64,000 nt of DNA. It comes from Acrocarpospora macrocephala. Lineage in GTDB: Bacteria; Actinomycetota; Actinomycetes; Streptosporangiales; Streptosporangiaceae. The stretch is taken from assembly GCF_009687865.1 (NCBI RefSeq), contig NZ_BLAE01000046.1, forward strand, positions 1 through 64,000. The letters are read 5' to 3'. Below, piece after piece: positions 1-7,803 of this stretch (its first letter is position 1; each line of letters starts with the position of its first letter). The notes under the pieces were generated by a model. The model was not told the origin of the DNA, ran no database searches, and worked only from the letters and a program-made list of their open reading frames with translations. Made by a program: the position numbers and the translations under genes.

Positions 1-891
1 GCTGGGGAGAGTTGGGTGTTGGGGGTGGTTTTGCCGGTTGTGGTGGTGGCGGATGTGTTGGTGGCGGCTACTCGGGGGCGGGGGTCGATGCGGGAGACGT
101 TGGTTTTGGGTGGGGTGGTGCAGCCGGTTGGGCAGCTTGTTCTGGTAGGGGGTGCGCTGGTCGCGGGGGCGTCGGTGCCGGTGTTGGTGGTGGCTTGGGC
201 GTTGCCTGCGGTGCCGGTGCTGGTGCTGGCGGGGGTTCGGGTTTCGAGGGATTCTTTTGGGTTGGTTGGGTGGGGGGAATTCTGGCGGTATATCGGGCCT
301 CGGTCGGTGGCCAGTGGTGTTCAGGCGGTCTTTCAGCGGCTGGATATCGTGGTGGTCGCTCTGTTGGCGGGGCCTGCTGAGGCGGCTATGTATACGGCTG
401 CAACGCGGTTCAAAGTAGTTGGGCAACTCGTCAGCCAGGGGCTCGCGCAGGCCGTACAACCCCGGCTGATTCGGGCGATCGCCGATGGCGACTCTGACAG
501 GGCGAAAGCGCTCTACCGGCAGGCCACCCGGACGCTGATGGCAATCACCTGGCCGGTCTGGATCGGCTACGCGGCCCTCGCCCCCTGGATTCTCGGCCTG
601 TTCGGACCAAGTTATCCCCAGGCTGTGGATATCGCCCTCGTCCTCTCCGCCACGATGATGATCGCCACGGCGTGCGGCATGGTGGACGTGGTCCTCATCG
701 CGTCCGGCCGCACCACCGCAAGCCTGATCAACGTCATCTCCGCAGTAGCGGTCACCATCGCCATCGACCTGGCCCTCGTCCCATCACTGGGCGCCCTCGG
801 TGCGGCTCTCGGCTGGTCCGCCGGCGTGCTGGTGAAGAACATCCTCCCCCTAGTCCAGCTGTACGGCTTCCGCCCGAGGATCGCCACATGA
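1..891 (+). CDS. Polysaccharide flippase (MATE/Wzx-like), 5'-truncated by window edge
   Basis: C-terminal part (about 296 residues) of a multi-pass membrane protein; the reading frame is open to the window edge. Long hydrophobic stretches alternate with short basic loops. The segment from about residue 90 (FWRYIGPRSVASGVQAVFQRLD) matches the second half of polysaccharide-synthase flippases, which move lipid-linked oligosaccharides across the membrane. The stop overlaps the next start as ATGA, so it is co-translated with a sulfotransferase. That fits export of a sulfated glycan. The first 420 bases use G/T-ending codons almost only, then the gene switches to C-ending codons. The family is fairly sure, the substrate is not. 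Confidence 0.75.
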   Translation, partial: AGESWVLGVVLPVVVVADVLVAATRGRGSMRETLVLGGVVQPVGQLVLVGGALVAGASVPVLVVAWALPAVPVLVLAGVRVSRDSFGLVGWGEFWRYIGPRSVASGVQAVFQRLDIVVVALLAGPAEAAMYTAATRFKVVGQLVSQGLAQAVQPRLIRAIADGDSDRAKALYRQATRTLMAITWPVWIGYAALAPWILGLFGPSYPQAVDIALVLSATMMIATACGMVDVVLIASGRTTASLINVISAVAVTIAIDLALVPSLGALGAALGWSAGVLVKNILPLVQLYGFRPRIAT

Positions 892-1811
892 CCATTCTCG
901 TCACCGGCCTCCCCCGCAGCGGCACCAGCTGGACCGGCCGCATGCTGTGCGCCTCCGGCGAACTCGTCTACGTCAACGAACCCCTCAATCCGGAACGCCA
1001 CCACCCAGGCGTCCTCAACACCCCACCCCCCAACCGGTTCCAATACATCTGCGAAGACAACGAACCAACCTGGCTCCCCGCGTTCACGGACACCACCGCG
1101 CTCCGCTACCGCTTCCTCGCCGAACTACGCCACAACCGGCGCCCAGCAGCCCTCGCCCGCCTGCTCAGAACGGGCACCGCGTTCACCCTCGGCTGCCTGC
1201 TCGGCCGCCGCGCCCTCCTGGACGACCCGTTCGCCCTGTTCTCCGCCGCCTGGTTCGCCTCCCGCCTCAACTGCCGGGTAATCATCCTGATCCGCGACCC
1301 GGTCACGTTCACCGGCAGCTGGCAACACCTCGGCTGGACGGTCTACTTCCACGAACTCCTGGAACAACCCCTGCTCATCCGCGACCACCCGAACCTGCTC
1401 GCCCTCCGCGACCACGTCGGCTCCCAGGACCGCATCGCGAAAGCCGCCGCCCTCTGGCGCGCCGCCCGCGACGTGACCGACACGATCACGCACCCGAACA
1501 TCCGCGTCGTCTCCTACGAAACCCTGGCCGCCGACCCCCTCTACGGCTTCCGCGACCTCTACGCCTGGTGCGGCCTCACCTGGACCGACCGATCCGCACA
1601 GTTCGTCCGCCGCGCCTGCACCGGACCTTCAACCGAACGCGCCTTCACCTGGTCGGGCTTGTCCCGCACGGCATTCCAGCGCACCGACAGCGCGACAGCC
1701 GCCGCCCGAACCCGGCTCTCCCCCGAGGACGCCTCCCGCGTACGATCCCTGGTCTCTCCGTCAACGGCGGCCCGCGAACGTACTTGTACACGGGCGGCGG
1801 CACCTCGGTGA
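888..1811 (+). CDS. Sulfotransferase family protein
   Basis: About 307 residues. The N-terminus carries the PAPS 5'-phosphosulfate loop (VTGLPRSGTSW, residues 4-14), and a 3'-phosphate region (VIILIRDPVTFTGSW) sits around residue 130, as in Sulfotransfer families. It would move sulfate from PAPS to a carbohydrate or other acceptor. The ATG at 888 overlaps the flippase stop by 4 bp, so the start is firm. The expected family C-terminus (LSPEDASRVRSLVSP) is followed by an unlikely arginine-rich tail, while a different frame becomes coding-like from about 1757. The true 3' end may therefore be damaged or fused to unrelated sequence. Confidence 0.8.
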   Translation: MTILVTGLPRSGTSWTGRMLCASGELVYVNEPLNPERHHPGVLNTPPPNRFQYICEDNEPTWLPAFTDTTALRYRFLAELRHNRRPAALARLLRTGTAFTLGCLLGRRALLDDPFALFSAAWFASRLNCRVIILIRDPVTFTGSWQHLGWTVYFHELLEQPLLIRDHPNLLALRDHVGSQDRIAKAAALWRAARDVTDTITHPNIRVVSYETLAADPLYGFRDLYAWCGLTWTDRSAQFVRRACTGPSTERAFTWSGLSRTAFQRTDSATAAARTRLSPEDASRVRSLVSPSTAARERTCTRAAAPR

Positions 1812-2050
1812 CGATCCCCCAGTGCACGAACCCGACCACCCTCATCAGCGGCGAGGTGACGCCTGGGGGTACCGCCAACAACGTGACGCTCACTGTGGAC
1901 GGGGTGCGTTACACGCCCCCGACCGGCACATGCCACACCAATTCCGCCTTCTACGACAACCCGTTCAACTGGGGGATGCCGAAGGCCCTGCCGGGCGGCC
2001 GGCGGGGCCTTCGGCATCTTCGGCCGCGCGGGATGTTTTTGTCGGGATGA
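1757..2050 (+). pseudogene. Coding-like fragment in shifted frame after the sulfotransferase
   Basis: About 75 codons (1757-1980) have strong G/C third positions and read as a plausible secreted-type beta-rich segment (TPGGTANNVTLTVDGVRY, with two cysteines near PQCTN and GTCHT). The frame overlaps the sulfotransferase 3' end and has no convincing start of its own. It runs straight into the terminator hairpin at 1975-2017. I read it as the 3' remnant of an unrelated gene joined by deletion to the sulfotransferase. I do not recognise the parent family. Confidence 0.35.
1975..2017 (+). terminator. Strong hairpin terminator
   Basis: A perfect 14-bp stem (GATGCCGAAGGCCC pairing with GGGCCTTCGGCATC) surrounds a GC-rich loop that can itself pair. 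It lies after the sulfotransferase unit and before the next gene. A T-containing stretch (TGTTTTTG) follows about 18 bases later. Confidence 0.75.
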
Positions 2051-2169
2051 GGAAACCGTTCAACCGAACAGGGCGATTCTCCAAATGGGCGGTCGAAGTT
2101 TTGGATTTGGGCGCTCTTGTCGGCATTTCCGACTAGGCTGACGTGTCCGGCAATCCTCCAGGAGATCTG

Positions 2170-3927
2170 ATGCTGGTCGAGGAAATGGCTGATCGCCCCC
2201 AGTCCCCACCGTCCCAGAGCACATTCCTCTCCAATGCGACGAGGTACCTCTGCGCCGCCGCATATATCGATCCCGCCTTCCGGGATAAAGTGGTCGACGA
2301 ACTTCTCGCCGACAACAGGGCCGTCGCACCCTCGTACGGCGGGCTGGACGTGTCCCCGGTGCTGGCCCACTGTCTGCGGTCGCAGCGTTTCTCCTGGATG
2401 CGTGACGGGGCCATCACCGTGCTCATGCTGCTGGGCGTCCTGCTCAACCCCGCCTCGCTAGGCGTCCTGCTCCTGGCTCTGCCCTTCGCCCTGCTGGCCT
2501 TGTCGTTCGTGAAGGAGAGACGGGTCCTGCGGGTGGTGGTGATCATCTGGGCGGCCTGGAACGCGCTCACACTGATCGCATCCCTGGCCGTCACCACACT
2601 CCTGGCCCTGCTGTCCACCGGTGCCCCTCTGATCGGCGGCCTGAACAGCCTGGCCCCCCGGCGGAACGTTGCTGATCAGATAGCCGTCAGCCTGGCCAGC
2701 CTAGGAACAATCTTCACAATTGCCGCATTCCTGGTAGGAATCGCCTACTGGGTTGGCCAATACATTCTTCTCTCCAAATCCTTCCGCCCTGGCGAGCCGC
2801 ACGTCATCCCATTCACCGACTACGGTACGGACGTCCGACGCCAGAATTACATCAAAAACGCACAGTGGGGCAATTTAACCCTCTACGACGGCGAAGACCC
2901 CTTCATCGGCGCGGGCGCCACCAATCGCGCCTGGTCCATCGTCGTCGAACTCGACCGTCGCCGCCCCGAACACGGCAAGACCTCCGGAACCCGCCGCAAC
3001 ACGGCCATTGACCCCGTGCAGCTCCATACCTTCGTTCGGGAACGCCTCGCCCAGATGCGGGACGACGTCGTCAACCCCGAAGAGAGCATTGTCCGCCTCG
3101 CCATCAAGGATCATCTGACGGCGCCAGGCACGTTCCGTCGTCCCGACTGGAACACCAGTTTCCCCCGCGAACCTTGGCTGAACCAGAGCCACCCCCTCAT
3201 CGACGAGCACGGCTTCCCCCGCTTCACCCTCGACGACGACGCGATCCAGGCCGTCATCCGCCATCCACAGGGCGCCATGCGCTACTACCAGCGCGTCACC
3301 ATCGGCGCGGAAGGCCCACCGGTCACCAAACCCGACGGCCAGGCCGTCATGCCCGGCATCGACCGCGAAATCGACATCTCCGCCTTCATCTACCTCGCCG
3401 TCGAAGGCCGCATGTTGTACACCCAGTTCCTGGTCACCGCCCTGCCACCCTGCAAGCGGGAGTACCACATCATCGACGTGCTCCCCGCCATGACCTCACC
3501 CGTACAAGTCGCCCTTCAGGCCCTGCGAGCCGTCCGACTCCAGCTCGCGGCAGAGATCCTTTTTGCGCCCTTCCGCCTGGTCGGCCTGATCTGGCGGGAA
3601 CTCATGAAGGCCATCACTAAGCCCAATCCCGCACGTTTCCGGGTGTTTCCCTTCGGCTCCCGCCAGAGCGTACGGGAACTAGGCGCCGAACCCGAGCCGA
3701 CCAGCTTCATGCAGGTCCTCGACATCGACAAGTACAGCAAGCTCATTTCCCAGCGTCTCACCGAGGCCGTCCTGGACTACCTCGAAGACCAGGAAATCGA
3801 CACCGCCATCTACCGTCAGCAGGCCTCCACCGTCGTCAACTACGGCGCACTGATCACCGGCGGCACTATCACCGGCCCCGTAGCCGCCGGCGCCGCCGCC
3901 ACCGCCACCCAATCCCGCTCCAACTGA
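2170..3927 (+). CDS. Membrane protein of unknown function with C-terminal Gly-rich motif
   Basis: 585 residues from ATG 2170, which has AGGAGA 5-6 bases upstream (a GTG at 2143 lacks one). About three hydrophobic segments lie near residues 80-110, 120-150 and 175-200. A long soluble domain follows, with no motif I know. The extreme C-terminus holds NYGALITGGTITGPVAAG followed by an Ala/Thr-rich run. The next gene, 43 bases downstream, carries a very similar string at its N-terminus (NHGISISGGNVSGPMAAG). Paired glycine-rich motifs in adjacent actinobacterial genes resemble amyloid-type or conflict-system signalling motifs, so a membrane effector or sensor partnered with the next protein is my inference. 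Confidence 0.75.
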   Translation: MLVEEMADRPQSPPSQSTFLSNATRYLCAAAYIDPAFRDKVVDELLADNRAVAPSYGGLDVSPVLAHCLRSQRFSWMRDGAITVLMLLGVLLNPASLGVLLLALPFALLALSFVKERRVLRVVVIIWAAWNALTLIASLAVTTLLALLSTGAPLIGGLNSLAPRRNVADQIAVSLASLGTIFTIAAFLVGIAYWVGQYILLSKSFRPGEPHVIPFTDYGTDVRRQNYIKNAQWGNLTLYDGEDPFIGAGATNRAWSIVVELDRRRPEHGKTSGTRRNTAIDPVQLHTFVRERLAQMRDDVVNPEESIVRLAIKDHLTAPGTFRRPDWNTSFPREPWLNQSHPLIDEHGFPRFTLDDDAIQAVIRHPQGAMRYYQRVTIGAEGPPVTKPDGQAVMPGIDREIDISAFIYLAVEGRMLYTQFLVTALPPCKREYHIIDVLPAMTSPVQVALQALRAVRLQLAAEILFAPFRLVGLIWRELMKAITKPNPARFRVFPFGSRQSVRELGAEPEPTSFMQVLDIDKYSKLISQRLTEAVLDYLEDQEIDTAIYRQQASTVVNYGALITGGTITGPVAAGAAATATQSRSN

Positions 3928-3970
3928 CCAAGCCCACAACATCAATCTCTCCGAATCAGGGCCGATCGAT

Positions 3971-4318
3971 ATGAGCGAATCCGTCAACCACGGCATCAGC
4001 ATCTCAGGGGGCAATGTCTCCGGTCCGATGGCCGCCGGGAACCAGCCCCAAGCCATCCAGAACATCACCCAGACAGCAGCCGCCAACGACCTGCTCGCCA
4101 GGATCGACGCCCTTCTCACCCAACACGAAACCACCCTTGACGACCCCGCCGCCGCCCGTGCCGAACTCGACCGCATCGGCACCGAACTCGCCCTGCCCAC
4201 CCTCGACCAGAACACCCTCAGCAGCCGCCTGACCCGCCTGGCCCAGCACGTCGCGTCGGTCGCCACCCTCGCCGAAGCCGTCGCCGCACTCACCGCTCTA
4301 CTGTTTCCCGTGTCCTAG
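3971..4318 (+). CDS. Small protein with N-terminal Gly-rich motif and helical C-terminus
   Basis: 115 residues. Residues 6-23 (NHGISISGGNVSGPMAAG) nearly repeat the C-terminal motif of the preceding membrane protein. The rest is predicted to be helical, with heptad-like spacing (LLARIDALLTQHE, LSSRLTRLAQHVASVATLAEAV). ATG 3971 is used with a modest upstream purine run. It is probably in one operon with the upstream gene. It resembles short actinobacterial proteins of unknown function with the same GG-x-(I/V)-x-GP-x-A-x-G signature. No enzymatic residues are visible. A partner or adaptor of the membrane protein is inferred from the shared motif only. Confidence 0.7.
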   Translation: MSESVNHGISISGGNVSGPMAAGNQPQAIQNITQTAAANDLLARIDALLTQHETTLDDPAAARAELDRIGTELALPTLDQNTLSSRLTRLAQHVASVATLAEAVAALTALLFPVS

Positions 4319-4433
4319 AGCGCTGCGATATGCCCTCTCAAATGCCGACATGCATATGCGCGGCCCACTGGGCAGGGCTGGCCGGGAAGCGGTGCGAAGA
4401 CGGGCATCACATACTTTGCGAGTGAGCGGTAGC

Positions 4434-5012
4434 ATGCACACCATGTCGCGCGGCGCACAAAACCCACCCGACTGGTTCTTGTACGAGCAGAGCGTCGCAT
4501 TTATTCTCGCACAAATAGACGCCGACGCCGTTGTCGAGCACCATGTCACCGTGATTGGCAGATTGAGTGGGCGACCGCGTCAGGTCGATATCCGAGTGAC
4601 CGGAACCATCGCCGGGTGCGAAGTCGTCATCGCTGGGGAATGCAAGCATCTGACGAAAACTGTTGGAATAGACATAGTGGAAGGTTACCTGGCCAAGCTC
4701 GATGACGTCGGAGCAGATCTTGGTTTCCTGACGTCGTCGTCAGGTTTCACGGACCCAGCCCGTCAGCGCGCGGAAAGCTCGCGTTGTCCAAGATTATTGC
4801 TACAGCAAGTCCCGTACGCTGTGGGCAGGACTCTCACAGCATTGACGGGTCTACACCGGCGCTATGTTGACCTGTATCTAGCGCTTAACAATGACACCCT
4901 AAATAAGCGGCAAGCCTACAGCCTTTCTCGACGGTATGATGGCATGGCACGGCAGCTTCGCGAATTCGGAAGTTCCGGGGCTGAGGCACTGGCTGCACAC
5001 GGTTTGCTATAA
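4434..5012 (+). CDS. Restriction-endonuclease-like (PD-(D/E)XK) protein
   Basis: 192 residues from ATG 4434; ATG 4443 is also possible, and neither has a strong ribosome site. Residues about 40-70 hold the nuclease-fold signature: RQVDIRVTG (metal-binding Asp), then VVIAGECK (E-x-K). A glutamate upstream (YEQSVAFIL) would be in the first helix. This pattern is typical of Mrr-like and related DNA-cleaving domains. Codon use is clearly less GC-rich than in the neighbours (third positions are often A or T), which suggests recent transfer. It follows the Gly-motif pair by about 115 bases and may be a third part of that island. DNA cleavage is inferred, and the target is unknown. Confidence 0.65.
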   Translation: MHTMSRGAQNPPDWFLYEQSVAFILAQIDADAVVEHHVTVIGRLSGRPRQVDIRVTGTIAGCEVVIAGECKHLTKTVGIDIVEGYLAKLDDVGADLGFLTSSSGFTDPARQRAESSRCPRLLLQQVPYAVGRTLTALTGLHRRYVDLYLALNNDTLNKRQAYSLSRRYDGMARQLREFGSSGAEALAAHGLL

Positions 5013-5062
5013 CACTTGCCACCTCCGGGTGAAGAAGATGGAGCGGTCGGGTTTCCGTCGGG

Positions 5063-5893
5063 TCAGGTGAACAAGCGCCGTACCGCGCACACCAGGAGCA
5101 GGCGGAGTGCGAAGGGGAGATCGTCGATCAGATATCGGCGGGCCAGGCGGTTGGGCTCGGTGCTGAGGCGGTAGAGCCACTCCAGTCCGTGGTCGCGCAT
5201 CCAGTGGGGCGCGCGCCGTACCGAACCGGCGGCGAAGGCGATCGCGGAGCCGCAGCCGACGAACCAGGTGGCCGGTAGGTCGGCGCGGAGGCGGTCGATC
5301 AGCAGGTCCTGTTTGGGGAAGCCGAGTCCGACGAAGACCAGGAGGGGGTTCGCGTCGAGCAGTGCCCTGCGCATCTGCTCGAATCGTTCGGGGTCGGTCT
5401 CGAACCCGGGCGTAGGAGCGTCCACCCCGGCGACGATGAGGCCGGGATAGCGTTCGCAGAGTGCGGTGGCCGCTCGATCCGCCACGCCGGGCGGGCCGCC
5501 GAGCAGGTAGATGGGCAGCCGGTAGAACGCCGCCGCCTCCGACAGCGACCAGATCAGCTCGGCTCCCGTGATCCGGGCCGGCAGTGGGCGGCCGAGTAGC
5601 CGGGCCGCCCACACCAGCGGCATCCCGTCGGCCACCGCCAGATCGGCTTTCAACACCAGCGCCCGCAATTCGGAGTTCCGCGAGCAAGCCCGGCAGATAT
5701 CCACGTTCGGCGTGATCACATGGCCCCCGCGTCCCCGCCGGAGCGCCGTGACGACCCGGTCCACGACCTGGATCTCGGTCAGCCGATCGACCTCGATCCC
5801 GGCCACCGAGACCCGGCGTCGCCGCCGCCGGACGGTCTGCTCCGGCGCCGGACGCTGCCGGGGTATGGCGAGCAGCGACTGGATGCGCCCCAT
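5063..5893 (-). CDS. WecG/TagA/CpsF family glycosyltransferase
   Basis: 276 residues. It contains the GT26 family core: TPNVDICRACSRN, ADLAVADGMPLVWAARLLG, and a C-terminal GCGSAIAFAAGSVRRAPHWM followed by GLEWLYRLSTEPNRLARRY. These enzymes add an N-acetyl-hexosamine-type sugar to a lipid-linked acceptor at the inner membrane. ATG 5893 shares one base with the stop of the upstream GT2 gene, so it is the last gene of the 12200-to-5063 unit. The N-terminal 35 residues are very basic. Longer upstream reading in this frame is only shadow of the GT2 gene. Confidence 0.9.
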   Translation of the reverse strand: MGRIQSLLAIPRQRPAPEQTVRRRRRRVSVAGIEVDRLTEIQVVDRVVTALRRGRGGHVITPNVDICRACSRNSELRALVLKADLAVADGMPLVWAARLLGRPLPARITGAELIWSLSEAAAFYRLPIYLLGGPPGVADRAATALCERYPGLIVAGVDAPTPGFETDPERFEQMRRALLDANPLLVFVGLGFPKQDLLIDRLRADLPATWFVGCGSAIAFAAGSVRRAPHWMRDHGLEWLYRLSTEPNRLARRYLIDDLPFALRLLLVCAVRRLFT

Positions 5894-6786
5894 CAGATGC
5901 CGTGCCCCCGGGTGTTCAGCGCCGCGAGCACGGCGTGCGCGGACACCAGGCCGGTCGCGACGGCCAGCGCGATCGGCGCGCGGAGCTCGCCCCGGCGGGC
6001 CGAGAAGGCGCGCAGCGCCCACCGCCCGGCCTCGCGCCGCCGCCCGAGCGCCGCATGGTGGAAGGCGAGCTGACCGTAGACGCGAGCCGCGCCGGTCGGG
6101 TCGGCGCCCAGTTCCGGATGCCTGGCCAGCATCCACTCCAGCCCGGCGATGCGATCCGCCCAGCGAGTCACATACTGGGAGCCTCCCCAGCGGACCCGCA
6201 CCAGCGGACGATCCACATGCACGATCGGCTGCCGCCTGGCCGCACGCAGGGCCAGATCCCAGTCCTCGTTCTGGCCGCCTGGAGCGCTCTCGTCCACCCA
6301 CAGCGCGCCGCGCCGGAACAGGAACGTGGAGGAGTGCACCATCATCATCCGCGACCTGACCAGGTCGGCCACGGTCACCTCGGAGCGGCCCGCGGTGCGG
6401 GGGACGACGCGGGAGCCGTACTCCACCTCGATGGCGCAGGAGGCGAACTCGGCGTCGCCGAGGGCGGCGATCTGCGCGGGCAGCTTGCCGGGCAGCCAGA
6501 GGTCGTCGTCGTCGCAGAAGGCGATCAGGTCGGTGGTGAGCGCGGCGATGCCGGTGTTGCGCGCGCCGGGAAGGCCGGGGCTGAGCCGGTTGGGCAGCAC
6601 CCGGACCCGGCCACGGGTGGCCGCCACGACGTCCGCGATCTGTTCCGCGACGTCGATCGGATCGCCTCCGTCAGAAACGACGGCAACCTGGGCGGGATTC
6701 TGCCCCAGCACGCCTTCGAGCGCGGCGCGCAGCGGGCCCGGCCGGTCGCCGCGCGTGGGGATGACAACGCCGACGGACGGGTTCAT
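5893..6786 (-). CDS. Family 2 glycosyltransferase
   Basis: 297 residues with a GT-A fold. It has SVGVVIPTRGDRPGPLRAAL at the start, GARNTGIAALTTDLIAFCDDDD (the DXD-type metal site) near residues 75-100, and NEDWDLALRA (ED acid/base motif) near residue 170. It transfers an activated sugar during glycan assembly. The C-terminal third (EWMLARHP onward) is helical and may contact the membrane or partners. It sits between a sulfotransferase and the WecG-type gene with near-zero spacing. The sugar specificity cannot be read from the sequence. Confidence 0.88.
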   Translation of the reverse strand: MNPSVGVVIPTRGDRPGPLRAALEGVLGQNPAQVAVVSDGGDPIDVAEQIADVVAATRGRVRVLPNRLSPGLPGARNTGIAALTTDLIAFCDDDDLWLPGKLPAQIAALGDAEFASCAIEVEYGSRVVPRTAGRSEVTVADLVRSRMMMVHSSTFLFRRGALWVDESAPGGQNEDWDLALRAARRQPIVHVDRPLVRVRWGGSQYVTRWADRIAGLEWMLARHPELGADPTGAARVYGQLAFHHAALGRRREAGRWALRAFSARRGELRAPIALAVATGLVSAHAVLAALNTRGHGI

Positions 6787-6802
6787 GTCTCGGTCTCCGG
6801 AA

Positions 6803-7720
6803 CTAGTAGGTCAGGCGGTAGCCATACCGCAGCAGGAAGGGAAGGGTGATCAGGGTGACCGCCCAGCGGTGCGGGAAGGGCAGGGCGGCGTGGTTCTCGC
6901 GGAATCTGATCCGGCCGACCGCGAAGCGCATCGGGTTGCCGGAGACGGTGTGGGCGACGCCGAGGCGGGCCTCGTGGCCGACGAGGAACGCGAAGTCCGG
7001 CTCTCCGCACGGCAGGCCGAGGCGTTCGGCCAGCCGGCGCAGCGTCCGCGTCGGCTCCTCGACCAGATCCTCGTAGTGCACCCGCAGCACGGGCACGCCC
7101 TTGACGCGTAACACCTCGTACGCGAGGTTCTGCACCACCCAGTGCACGGCGGTCCTGGCGGGGGTCCAGCGCGCCATCGGCCTGCCGTCCTCCGGGCGTG
7201 CCACCTTCCTGCGCCACGACGCGGCCACCGCGCGGGGATCACGCACCACGTGCACGACCTGCAAATCCATGATCGCCGACAGGCAGTACGCGAGCGAGGC
7301 ATGCTTGCTCGAATCCACCACCACCCGGCCGTTCACTATCTCAGCGGCGGCCGCGTAGATCCGGTAGTAGGACGCCACATACTCGGTCAGCAGCGCCTCG
7401 CGGCTGATCAGGCCGAACGCGAACACCGGCACCCGCCGGGTCCGGTCCACCTTGCCGCGCAGCTCCTGCAGGCGCTCCGCCTTGGCGGCCCGCCAGCCGC
7501 CGAACGCGCGTTCCCCCACCTTGTGCCAGAACGGGCACTGCGAGAACGACTGGCGGCAGCCGCACGGCTCGTCGGCCTGCACGCCGCGCCGCCACAGATG
7601 CACGACCTCACCGAGCGGCGCGACCCCGGGCAGCTCTCCGAGCAGGCGCTCCAGCAGCGTGGTGCCGCTGCGGCCGAGCCCTCCCACAAAGATCACCGGC
7701 TGAGCGTCAGACACGAGCAC
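6803..7720 (-). CDS. Sulfotransferase family protein
   Basis: 305 residues from GTG 7720, or 303 from GTG 7714. The PAPS-binding loop VGGLGRSGTTLLERLL is at residues 12-27 and the 3'-phosphate region VVHVVRDPRAVAASWRR is near residue 135. A CGCRQSFSQCPFW cysteine cluster near residue 55 is common in bacterial family members. It lies directly downstream of cysN and cysD, whose product APS is the PAPS precursor, and upstream of two glycosyltransferases. It therefore probably sulfates the glycan made here. It is not closely similar to the other sulfotransferase at 888-1811, so the two may act at different positions. Confidence 0.88.
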   Translation of the reverse strand: MLVSDAQPVIFVGGLGRSGTTLLERLLGELPGVAPLGEVVHLWRRGVQADEPCGCRQSFSQCPFWHKVGERAFGGWRAAKAERLQELRGKVDRTRRVPVFAFGLISREALLTEYVASYYRIYAAAAEIVNGRVVVDSSKHASLAYCLSAIMDLQVVHVVRDPRAVAASWRRKVARPEDGRPMARWTPARTAVHWVVQNLAYEVLRVKGVPVLRVHYEDLVEEPTRTLRRLAERLGLPCGEPDFAFLVGHEARLGVAHTVSGNPMRFAVGRIRFRENHAALPFPHRWAVTLITLPFLLRYGYRLTY

Positions 7721-7774
7721 GACCCCCGAAGTGGATACGGAACGTGCCGACGCTAGCGCGGAGAGTAACTACTT

Positions 7775-7792
7775 GTTCACGGAACGTTAAAT
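7775..7792 (+). promoter_or_regulatory. PHO-box-like direct repeat (weak)
   Basis: GTTCACG-GAAC-GTTAAAT gives two 7-bp units 11 bp apart, the spacing of actinobacterial PhoP boxes (consensus GTTCACC). It lies in the 83-bp gap between cysN and the sulfotransferase. The first unit matches 6 of 7 bases, the second only part. This is a suggestion, not a firm site. Confidence 0.25.
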
Positions 7793-7803
7793 GATCTACC
7801 TGA

